DNA of 38,279 bases from Phycisphaerales bacterium (GTDB lineage: Bacteria; Planctomycetota; Phycisphaerae; SM23-33), in contig JABGPF010000015.1 in NCBI GenBank assembly GCA_018645065.1, positions 1-38,279 of the forward strand, written 5' to 3'. The position numbers were made by a program, and so were the translations under genes. Of this stretch, positions 27,494-35,781 are shown piece after piece. Below the pieces are notes generated by a model that ran no database searches, was not told where the DNA came from, and saw only the letters and a program-made list of their open reading frames with translations. Numbering within the stretch: the first letter of the stretch is position 1; the number at the start of each line of letters is the position of its first letter.

Positions 27494-29176
27494 CTACTTA
27501 CTGGTTGAGGTTATTTTTTCGGCTTGGCGATATAGTTCGGCCAGTTGGGTTGGAGTTACGAATATCATATCGGCGTCACGATTTTCGTGTATCGTGTGAA
27601 TTTTGTCCAGATCGTTGAACGTCCAGCAATGCAAAAAACCGTTCACAAACGCCGGGCGTTTCTTGCCCACGTGCTTGCGTATCTCGGGCAGGAAGCCTTT
27701 CACACCGCCTCGCCATGTGGTCGCCGCACGAAATATCGCCATCCCGTCCAGCGTGTAAGTCAAATTATCGATCCCCTTGTAACCTGAATAGCAGCCCATG
27801 TCAGCCAGGATCGAATGCATTTTGGGCAGCCTGGCTACATACCGCTTGAGGAATGCGTCGTCGCCGCTTACGGTGCGAACGGTTCGCATGTTCATCTTGT
27901 CGAGATAAATACGCGTCCAGTTCAAGTAACCGTCCATAACCGCAGGCGGATCGGTGTACGCCGCCCCATAAACTTTCAGCTTGGTGTAGGCTATACCCGA
28001 AACGTCGGCGAAGAACTCGGTATTCGTTGCCGCATGGGCGTAATACCACTGTGCGATCGCCGGCTGGATGTCCGCTATCGCCGGGCCCATTCCAAACGCG
28101 ACAGGGATCTTCCCGTGATCCTTGTGGGTGAAATAGCGTTGGCTAAAGCCGCGCCACACGTTCATATTGTCCCCGTCCGACAGCGCCAGTGCGATGTAGA
28201 TTTTGCTCCGGTCGAGTTTTGGCGTGGGCGTTTGTTTCGGCTGGGTCCATTTGTCGATCCGCACTCCGCTGGTGACGCATGTGTTTCGCAGGTGATCGGT
28301 GCAAACCAGCGCCTTTGCGTATTTACTGGCGAATGCAACACCTTGCGGTTCGCCCGGACCAATGCCAGTCCCAGCGTACGGGAAGCCCATAATCGGCGTG
28401 TTGGGCGCCAGCTCGGACATGATTTTCGCGATGATCTTTTTCTCGGCGGCGATATCGGCGCCCGGTTCGGCGCTGTCGACTTTACCGGCCAGCCAGAACG
28501 CAACGCCGCGCCATTGCATCAGATACGAAAACGCCCCGGTGTTCATCAGCGTGGGATGATGGTATCCGCAAATGTGGCGGCTCAGTTGATTCTTGTAGGC
28601 TCCCCAGAGCCATTCCATACCGGCGGCGTAAGTTTTGAACCGGCCGCGAAGATCGATTTTCACGGGGAGTTTCAACTCTGCCGCGAGTTTCGGATCGGCG
28701 ATAATTAAGTCTTCGCATGCGGCGGTATTCGCAGCCAGCAGATCGCCGCGGTAAAGTTTCGGATCCGGTGCGATCGCGCCTTTGTACGCACTGCGATAGG
28801 TCGCAAACAGTGTTCGCCAGTCATCGACGGTGTCATAACCGTCGATATGCTTCATCTCCACGTGCCAATCGAGCCATCGTTGATCTTCCTTGCCCAGGCT
28901 CACCCAGAACCGAGGGCGGGTGCGACTTACAAGCGCCTGGAGAGACCAGAGTGCGATCCGCTCGTTTGGTTCACATTTGCGAGCATCAACAACAATAAGC
29001 CGCCGCGCGGGCGGTTTGGACTTGGGCAAATAAGTATCACCCCAAGGCCGCGGACCAGCCTCATAAACAAGCCCACTCGGCTCGCCAGACGCCGATGCCG
29101 ATTCGGCCCTGCCATCAATGACTGCCATCAAAAACAAAACTATAATCACAGGCACAGATAACCAGTGCAATTTCAT
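27494..29176 (-). CDS. GxGYxYP-domain-like exported protein (putative glycoside hydrolase family)
   Basis: MKLHWLSVPVIIVLFLMAVIDGRA signal; LIVVDARKCEPNERIALWSLQALVSRTRPRFWVSL; IYIALALSDGDNMNVWRGF; FFADVSGIAYTKLKVYG in the signature position. Confidence 0.7.
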   Translation of the reverse strand: MKLHWLSVPVIIVLFLMAVIDGRAESASASGEPSGLVYEAGPRPWGDTYLPKSKPPARRLIVVDARKCEPNERIALWSLQALVSRTRPRFWVSLGKEDQRWLDWHVEMKHIDGYDTVDDWRTLFATYRSAYKGAIAPDPKLYRGDLLAANTAACEDLIIADPKLAAELKLPVKIDLRGRFKTYAAGMEWLWGAYKNQLSRHICGYHHPTLMNTGAFSYLMQWRGVAFWLAGKVDSAEPGADIAAEKKIIAKIMSELAPNTPIMGFPYAGTGIGPGEPQGVAFASKYAKALVCTDHLRNTCVTSGVRIDKWTQPKQTPTPKLDRSKIYIALALSDGDNMNVWRGFSQRYFTHKDHGKIPVAFGMGPAIADIQPAIAQWYYAHAATNTEFFADVSGIAYTKLKVYGAAYTDPPAVMDGYLNWTRIYLDKMNMRTVRTVSGDDAFLKRYVARLPKMHSILADMGCYSGYKGIDNLTYTLDGMAIFRAATTWRGGVKGFLPEIRKHVGKKRPAFVNGFLHCWTFNDLDKIHTIHENRDADMIFVTPTQLAELYRQAEKITSTSK

Positions 29177-29188
29177 AACATACATCCA

Positions 29189-29962
29189 TTAATCGCCAAC
29201 AGTTCGCTTTTTCAACATTGCCTCCAGGAAGCTGCTGTACTCATCTCGCATCGGCAAGTCCATATCGCGAACTACCCTACGCCGTGTCGCCGCAACTTTC
29301 TCGCCGGTCACGGGATTAATCGCTTCCTTTTCGAACGTTTCCCAGTAAAGTCCAACGCCTCTTTTTTGCCAGTTCGGGATATCATTGAAGTTCACACCGC
29401 GTTGGAACAAAAACTCATTCTTGTCCGACGAGGAAAGCCCGAGCAATTGTTTCGTGGCCTCATCCGGGGCGAGGCCTTCGCGGCGAAGGGCCCAATAACA
29501 GTGAGCGTTCAGTGCGTTTCGGCAGGCGTCTTCATTTCGCCAGCGAAAATAATCCACAACCAGAGCCATACCGGGCAATTGCGAGATGCGGCTGTCGAAC
29601 ACCGCCTGAGCCCCCAGGGCAAGCGAAAATTTTGCACTGGCTTCGGCAGCAAGAATCGAATTTAGCTTCCGCAGTTTGCGCCCGAACGATTGTTCTTCAG
29701 GATGGAACAGGAGGGAAATTTCATCGCTTTCGGTGTACGCGTAGACAACCCGGAACCCGCAAGCCATAAGATATTCGGTGGTATCGACCATAAGGTCCCT
29801 GAATTTCACATCAAAGGGCGCCTCGAACTGATGAACGTCCTTGGTTAGGCGTGTAAAATTCCGCCCGTCGAGGCGGGCGACAATAAACATCCCGGGCGGG
29901 ACGCAAAAGTCATGCGCCACTTCAAACACCCGCATCTTTTTGTCCAATTCGTCAAACTTCAT
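29189..29962 (-). CDS. Thg1-like protein (tRNA(His) guanylyltransferase family, 3'-5' nucleotidyltransferase)
   Basis: MFIVARLDGRNFTRLTKDVHQFEAPFDVKFRDLMVDTTEYLMACGFRVVYAYTESDEISLLF: Thg1-family catalytic carboxylate motifs (RLDGRxF and SDE); YFRWRNEDACRNALNAHCYWALR in place of the eukaryotic HINNLYN motif. Confidence 0.9.
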   Translation of the reverse strand: MKFDELDKKMRVFEVAHDFCVPPGMFIVARLDGRNFTRLTKDVHQFEAPFDVKFRDLMVDTTEYLMACGFRVVYAYTESDEISLLFHPEEQSFGRKLRKLNSILAAEASAKFSLALGAQAVFDSRISQLPGMALVVDYFRWRNEDACRNALNAHCYWALRREGLAPDEATKQLLGLSSSDKNEFLFQRGVNFNDIPNWQKRGVGLYWETFEKEAINPVTGEKVAATRRRVVRDMDLPMRDEYSSFLEAMLKKRTVGD

Positions 29963-30401
29963 CGTCCCATTCCTTTACCACAAAACCAGCGGGAGACTGT
30001 AGACTCACATAATACAATTCATCAAATCCTTCATTCCTGGAAGGCAACACTAACCGCGAATACGCCCCACGTATCGCCAGGTCAGGAACCCGCCTATCCT
30101 CGGAACGTGAATTATTGCGACTCAAAAGATCATCCAAACGAGATTGAAAATAGTAGCCTACTACCTTGAACCCCGCCTCACGAGCGGCCGGAATATATCG
30201 CTGCCGATCGCAGACTTCCGGATTCGTATTATCTATAACAAACTTCTGTTTCATTTCAAGGCACGCCTGCAACAGGAGTTTTTCCCGATGGCGAGTGCGC
30301 AACATATCCAGATTGATCCTGACATGAGAATCGCAAAAGCGATCACGATAGAACGTCGATTTCCCTGATGCCTGCAACCCGATTAATATTACCGCTTCCA
30401 T
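29952..30401 (-). CDS. P-loop kinase, polynucleotide-kinase-like (AAA/Zeta-toxin/PNK superfamily)
   Basis: MEAVILIGLQASGKSTFYRDRF (Walker A GxxxxGKST); RINLDMLR; KFVIDNTNPEVCDRQRYIPAAREAGFKVVGYYF, the layout of Pnkp/T4 PNK-type kinase domains. Confidence 0.85.
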   Translation of the reverse strand: MEAVILIGLQASGKSTFYRDRFCDSHVRINLDMLRTRHREKLLLQACLEMKQKFVIDNTNPEVCDRQRYIPAAREAGFKVVGYYFQSRLDDLLSRNNSRSEDRRVPDLAIRGAYSRLVLPSRNEGFDELYYVSLQSPAGFVVKEWDDEV

Positions 30402-30510
30402 TGCTTCCGCCGATCATGACCAGTGCTGTCCAACATCCAAAAATCATCCAGCCGGAATCATATCCAAAGCGACGAAACTTTACCCGCAAAAATTAGAAGC
30501 CCCGAGCGTT

Positions 30511-31971
30511 TCATTTGGCTTCCTTGCCCTTGCGGCGTTGGGTCTTGGCGCCAGAGCCTGCCGACGGGTCATACTTCGGGTTCTTCTCGGTGGGTACGGG
30601 CGCCTTAGTCTCTTTTCTCCATTGCAGCATTATCGCGTGCAGTTCTTTGGTTTTGTCGGGCATCTTGGCTGATAGATCGTTCCGCTCGCCAAGATCGTCT
30701 TTCAAGTTGTACAACTCCAAGCCGCCGTCCTCAAAATATTCGTGCAGCTTCCAGTCGCCAACTCGCACCACACAACCAGGGCGCGTGCGGAACAGCGGAT
30801 CGCGAGACTCATCGGCCCCGCTGTAGCTCTGCAGGTAGATCGGAAAATGCCAGAACAACGCCCGCTCACCGATCTTTCCGCTTTGTGTCAACAGGGGCAT
30901 GATATTGACTCCGTCGAGCAGTTTGCCCTTGGGCTTTTTGGCGCCCGTCGCAGCCAGCAGCGTCGGGTAAAAATCGATCCCGATAACCGGCGTGTCGCAT
31001 TTGGAGCCGGCTTTAATTTTAGCAGGCCAGCGAACGACAAGCGGTTCGCGGATTCCGCCTTCGTAATACGACCCCTTGCCCGCACGGGCTGGGGCCTGGG
31101 AGGAAATCTTGCATATCCCGCCGTTATCGGATGTGAAAATAACGATCGTATTGTCACGCAGTTTGAGCTCATCGATCGCCTTCATCAGGCGTCCGATATT
31201 CGTGTCGGCGCTTTCGATCATCGCGGCGTATTTGGGGTTACCCTGCCCGCCTGAAGGCTTTTTTTTCGCGTATTTGGCGGTAATATCCTTCTTGGCCTGG
31301 ATCGGCGTGTGCACCGAGAAGTACGGAAGGTAAAGGAAGAACGGACGGGCCTTGTTGGCTTCGACAAACTTGATAGCCTCAGTCGTCAGGCGATACGGAA
31401 GATGCTCGCCTTTAGGCCCGTCGGAGAGTTTTTTATTCCTGTACGGGCTGAAATAACTGCGCGGGCTGCCTGCGGTGGTTCCGGCAACGTTCACGTCGAA
31501 GCCTTGTGTTTTCGGATCGGCGCCAAGATGCCATTTGCCCATCGTGGCGGTTATATAACCAGCCGACTTAAGAGCTTCAGCCATGGTCACATTATCATCG
31601 GGCAGATCAGTGCGGTTCTTCGTCGGGATAAGTTTCCGCGTTTTGGCGTGACCCCGGGCCGAACTGGCGACGGTGTAAACGCCATGCCGCGGACCATACT
31701 GGCCCGACATCACGCACGCTCGCGAAGGAGCACAGTTCGCCGCGTTGGAATACGCGTTGGTAAACACCATGCCCTGGCTGGCCAGGTTGTCGAGGTTCGG
31801 AGTCTCGTAGTATTTCGAGCCCATAAACGCAAGATCTTTCCAGCCGAGGTCGTCCATATTGATCAGGACGATATTCGGCCTGAGCGGCGTATCCGCCGAC
31901 TGTGCGGTGCGGGGCAAAACAGCGGCTGTCGCGGCGAGCGATATCGTTTTAAGAAAATTGCGACGTTTCAT
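30511..31971 (-). CDS. Sulfatase, Tat signal, CxPxR motif
   Basis: MKRRNFLKTISLAATAAVLPRTAQSA; NIVLINMDDLGWKDLAFMGSKYYETPNLD; CAPSRACVMSGQYGPR; GKWHLGAD; TIVIFTSDNGG. Confidence 0.95.
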   Translation of the reverse strand: MKRRNFLKTISLAATAAVLPRTAQSADTPLRPNIVLINMDDLGWKDLAFMGSKYYETPNLDNLASQGMVFTNAYSNAANCAPSRACVMSGQYGPRHGVYTVASSARGHAKTRKLIPTKNRTDLPDDNVTMAEALKSAGYITATMGKWHLGADPKTQGFDVNVAGTTAGSPRSYFSPYRNKKLSDGPKGEHLPYRLTTEAIKFVEANKARPFFLYLPYFSVHTPIQAKKDITAKYAKKKPSGGQGNPKYAAMIESADTNIGRLMKAIDELKLRDNTIVIFTSDNGGICKISSQAPARAGKGSYYEGGIREPLVVRWPAKIKAGSKCDTPVIGIDFYPTLLAATGAKKPKGKLLDGVNIMPLLTQSGKIGERALFWHFPIYLQSYSGADESRDPLFRTRPGCVVRVGDWKLHEYFEDGGLELYNLKDDLGERNDLSAKMPDKTKELHAIMLQWRKETKAPVPTEKNPKYDPSAGSGAKTQRRKGKEAK

Positions 31972-31982
31972 ACCAGTGGTCC

Positions 31983-33449
31983 TTATTTTTTCTCGCGTTT
32001 CTTTTTGGGCGGTTTGGGGTTCGGGTTGGCACGAGGAATTTTGGCGCCCTGGGCTTTCAGGGCGGCCGCCAGGTTCGCGTCGAGCTCCTTAACCTTGTCG
32101 GGCATGTCTGGAGCAAGGTCTTGTTTCTCGCTGAGATCCTTGGCCAGATTGAACAGTTCGAACTCCGGTTTACCGGCGTAGCGTTTGATAAGTTTCCAGT
32201 CGCCTTGGCGAATAATGCTGTAAGGCATGATCCTGCCGCGGAAGTGCGGGAAGTGCCAGTAAATTGCCTTGCGTTTAAGCGCAGCCGATTGGGTGAGCAA
32301 ACCGGTAAGGTCCTCACCGTCAATCGTTCTGCCGCTCGGCAGCGCGACGCCTGCTGCCTTGCAGATCGTCGGGAAGAAGTCCACACTGATAACGGGCGTT
32401 TTGCAAACGGTTCCGGGCTTGATAACGCCCGGATGGCGGAAAATATACGGTACGCGAATCCCGCCTTCATACGGATAACCCTTGCCCGAACGCAGCGGTT
32501 TATTGTTCGTTGGCCCGAGCAATCCGCCGTTGTCGGAGCTGAATATCACCAGCGTATTGTCGGCGATTTTCAGCTCATCGAGAACCGCCATAACCTTGCC
32601 CACCGAATCGTCGACCGACTCGACCATGGCGGCATAGGTGGCGTTTTTCTGGTTGGTCACGGGCTTGTTTTTGTACTTGGCGACAAGGTCCTTCTTGCCC
32701 TGGATCGGCGTGTGAACCGCGTAGTTCGCCAGGTACAGGAAGAACGGCTTGTCTTTGTTGGCACGGATAAAATTCGCAGCCTCGTCGCCTTCGCGGTCGG
32801 TGAGATACTCGCCTTCCTTTCGCGGTTTCAGCGTTGGGATGTTCGCAAGTCGTTTGTTTTTGTACGGATCGAAGTAACTGGGCGGCTGGCCGTAATCGCA
32901 ACCGCCGAAGTTCTCGTCGAACCCCTGCTTCTCGGGGTACCAGTCGTCGGCGCCGAGGTGCCACTTACCGATATGGCAGGAAACGTATCCCGCAGGTTTG
33001 AGCACTTCTGCAATGGTGATTTCGTCGCTTTCCATCCAGAGTGCATTTTTCGGGCACTGGACAGCTCCGTTGCCCACGAAGCCCGAGGGGTTCTTCTTGT
33101 CGGCGGGGATTCGCCCGCCCTGGAAGCGAGAGCGGATCCAGTCGGTAACGCCAAGACGGGCGGGATACCGTCCGGTCATCACAGCCGCACGGGTGGGCGA
33201 ACAAACCGCACACGCCGCATAACCGTTTGTGAACTTCATCCCACCGGCTGCCAAACGATCGACATTCGGCGTCTCGTAGTATTTGCTGCCGAAGCATCCG
33301 AGGTCGGTCCAACCAAAATCGTCGATAAGAATCAGCACAACGTTTGGTTTGCGAGTGGCCGCTGCCTGCGCCGACCGAAGGTTTCCCGCCAACACCGTTG
33401 CTGCTGCGCCAACGCCTACAGTTCTGAAAAAGTCGCGTCTGTTCATCAT
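31983..33449 (-). CDS. Sulfatase, Tat signal, CxPxR motif
   Basis: MMNRRDFFRTVGVGAAATVLAGNLRSAQAA; NVVLILIDDFGWTDLGCFGSKYYETPNVD; CSPTRAAVMTGRYPAR; GKWHLGAD; TLVIFSSDNGG. Confidence 0.95.
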   Translation of the reverse strand: MMNRRDFFRTVGVGAAATVLAGNLRSAQAAATRKPNVVLILIDDFGWTDLGCFGSKYYETPNVDRLAAGGMKFTNGYAACAVCSPTRAAVMTGRYPARLGVTDWIRSRFQGGRIPADKKNPSGFVGNGAVQCPKNALWMESDEITIAEVLKPAGYVSCHIGKWHLGADDWYPEKQGFDENFGGCDYGQPPSYFDPYKNKRLANIPTLKPRKEGEYLTDREGDEAANFIRANKDKPFFLYLANYAVHTPIQGKKDLVAKYKNKPVTNQKNATYAAMVESVDDSVGKVMAVLDELKIADNTLVIFSSDNGGLLGPTNNKPLRSGKGYPYEGGIRVPYIFRHPGVIKPGTVCKTPVISVDFFPTICKAAGVALPSGRTIDGEDLTGLLTQSAALKRKAIYWHFPHFRGRIMPYSIIRQGDWKLIKRYAGKPEFELFNLAKDLSEKQDLAPDMPDKVKELDANLAAALKAQGAKIPRANPNPKPPKKKREKK

Positions 33450-33485
33450 TTATCTATTCTCCTGGCGTATTTTGTCGCCTTTTTT

Positions 33486-35054
33486 TCAACCCTTTTTATC
33501 TCTTTTGTCTCTTGTACCCGACTTACCTTTATCCTTTTTTGACTTCCACTTCTTCTTCGGATCGGCTTTACCTGTTTTTTTCTCCACGGGCTTTATAACC
33601 GTATCAAGCGTTTCGGGGTGCTGGGCGATCTGATCTATGTGAATGTGTCCCCAACTGCCCGGGTCAGTGTCTACAATACGTATCTGTGCGGATTTCCCAA
33701 CGAGTCCTGAAACATCCCACCCGGCATGACGCAAGTTGTTGCTGGTGTGCCCGGTGACGCTGCGAACCGATTTCCCTTCGACGAGAAGATCCATCCCGAC
33801 TCTGGCCTCCGATCGGCCGCCCCACTGTCCGCCTGCGACGAGGAACGTAATGCTCTTACCGCGTATGGTAAATTTCGGCGACGTCAGCGTGCCTACGCTC
33901 GTATCACCGCCATGACACGAACTGACCATCCCCTTGCCTTCAAAACCGCTGGCGGGAGCCGCGATGTCAACTTTCCCATCGCACGGGCCCTTTCCAAACG
34001 CCGTTCCGGTGAACACCCATCCGGTAAGTCGCGGCGATTCGAAGTCGGCGATAACGCCCGGTTTTTTCGACGCGCCCAAACCCGCCGAGCCCAGCTTCAC
34101 CGATTCGACGGTAACCTTTTTAAGGATAAGCTCAGCCCGCACCCTGGCCAGATCGGTTTCGGTGTGCAGAGCGAGAAATCTATTCAGATATGTCCGTGTT
34201 CGCCCCAGGATGGCGACTTTTGCGTTGATTGTTCGCGCCGTCGGGTACATTTCCCAGTACCATCGCCCCAGGCCCATCGACGTATCGGCGTCGAGATCGT
34301 CGGTATCCTTTACTGCCAGCCGAACGTAGGTTCGCAGTTGTTCGTCGAGATCGTCGTTAAGGAACGTTGCAGCCTTTACCGGATTGTCGAGTTCGAACAT
34401 GTAGTATTTCACAACGGCAGCCCGCATTTTCACGTTATCTGGATCTGCGGCAACCGCTTTGGTCATTCGTAGTATTTCGCGTTGCTTGGCGGCTTGAGCG
34501 TTTGCGTCTCTTATTTTGGCGACAATATCTGTCCTGCGATCGGATTTGGACAAAATAGCGATCGACAGCGCTTTTCGGTAAGTAGCCAATGCGTTGGGAC
34601 CTCGCTCGGCCTTGAGTTGCTCGTCTCCGATTGTGATCAGTTCTGCGGCCTGTTGATCGCCCAGTTCAGCCCTATCGGTTCGAGCAGTCATCGCGTATTG
34701 GCGTCTGTAGACCGCGGTGAGTTTTTCCAGCCATTTCGGGCTGGCATCCGGCGCTTTTTGCAGGAGTTGCTTGAGCGATTCTGTAGCGACTGCGAATCCG
34801 GAGGGGTCTTTGGCGCCCAGATCGGCGATATGCGTCCACAGGAGTATGTCCAAATCGGGCCGATTCTCGACTGAGCCCACGGTCTCCATCATCTGCGAGG
34901 CCAGTGTCGCCGAAGCCCGGGCGTTGCGCAATAAGGCAACTCGCTTATATTCCTGGCCGAACAGCGTCTGAAAATCCTGTTCGGCATCCGCCAGCAGATC
35001 GCCAACCGCCATCGAAAGCACACAGCAAACAGTTAACACCATAGTTTTACGCAT
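33486..35054 (-). CDS. Exported protein: helical/TPR-like N-terminus plus GH32-associated-like beta-sandwich domain and basic C-terminal tail
   Basis: Signal MRKTMVLTVCCVLSMAVGDLLADA; DFESPRLTGWVFTGTAFGKGPCDG...GFEGKGMVSSCHGGDTSVGTLTSPKFTIRGKSITFLVAGGQ...LLVEGKSVRSVTGHTS...WDVSGLVGKSAQIRIVDTDPGSWGHIHIDQI resembles the extra domain of planctomycete GH32-type proteins. Confidence 0.7.
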   Translation of the reverse strand: MRKTMVLTVCCVLSMAVGDLLADAEQDFQTLFGQEYKRVALLRNARASATLASQMMETVGSVENRPDLDILLWTHIADLGAKDPSGFAVATESLKQLLQKAPDASPKWLEKLTAVYRRQYAMTARTDRAELGDQQAAELITIGDEQLKAERGPNALATYRKALSIAILSKSDRRTDIVAKIRDANAQAAKQREILRMTKAVAADPDNVKMRAAVVKYYMFELDNPVKAATFLNDDLDEQLRTYVRLAVKDTDDLDADTSMGLGRWYWEMYPTARTINAKVAILGRTRTYLNRFLALHTETDLARVRAELILKKVTVESVKLGSAGLGASKKPGVIADFESPRLTGWVFTGTAFGKGPCDGKVDIAAPASGFEGKGMVSSCHGGDTSVGTLTSPKFTIRGKSITFLVAGGQWGGRSEARVGMDLLVEGKSVRSVTGHTSNNLRHAGWDVSGLVGKSAQIRIVDTDPGSWGHIHIDQIAQHPETLDTVIKPVEKKTGKADPKKKWKSKKDKGKSGTRDKRDKKG

Positions 35055-35131
35055 AACAGTCTGTTCCTTTCAATTCCTCCCAGCATATAAACGCAACAGA
35101 TTGTCGAATATTATGCTCGTCAGGTCTCAGA

Positions 35132-35587
35132 TCATTCAAAATGGCATTCGATAATTCTTTTAACGTACGGTAAGGCGGCCAGCTTGTTCAGAACGACACG
35201 ATAACCCGGGCCTGTCTCGCCGATACAGAGACATTCACCCTTCCCGGCTCCGATTCGCCCGCGTGAACCTCGCATGAACCTGACACCCGGCGCAATGGCC
35301 TTGACCTCCGCTTTGCATTTAGCGGTGTCCGGGATACAGAACTCGTACGCAGCCAAGACTTTACCAGTCCCGCGTCCTCGCATTCCGTTCTCGTCGAGTT
35401 TGCTGAGGTCCATCTCAATTTTCGCAGAAGTCACCGACCCAACGCTATTCGGCGCCGTGGTCGGAACGATCGCTGGCGTAGTGGTGGCAGCAGCCCGCTG
35501 GGGTTTCGCCGGCGCCGCAGGTGGAACTTCACTGCAAGACACGCACATGAGCAGCAGCCCCAACAACAATATGCTTCCAATTTTCAT
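35132..35587 (-). CDS. Small putative lipoprotein, unknown function
   Basis: MKIGSILLLGLLLMCVSCSEVPPAAPAKPQ: lipobox-like VSC; Pro/Ala/Thr linker; Cys-containing C-terminal domain. Confidence 0.7.
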   Translation of the reverse strand: MKIGSILLLGLLLMCVSCSEVPPAAPAKPQRAAATTTPAIVPTTAPNSVGSVTSAKIEMDLSKLDENGMRGRGTGKVLAAYEFCIPDTAKCKAEVKAIAPGVRFMRGSRGRIGAGKGECLCIGETGPGYRVVLNKLAALPYVKRIIECHFE

Positions 35588-35781
35588 TTCATCTATCCTT
35601 GGCAATCACAGGGCAAACCTTGCTGGACCTTGGAAGGACAACTATAAGGTATAGCGTCGCAGGAGACAATCGCGAAACAGTAAGCGGTTTTGATTCGCTC
35701 GGTCCTAAAGAAAATTATGATCCGACACCCACCTTCGGTATAATGCCGCGATACTCGCATAAATTTTCAGGAGCCGCAACC

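Noticed and set aside
27815-28708. 297-aa plus-strand ORF
   Set aside because: Antisense to the GxGYxYP-like gene; no domain or signal.
32121-33542. 473-aa plus-strand ORF
   Set aside because: Antisense shadow of the sulfatase at 31983..33449.
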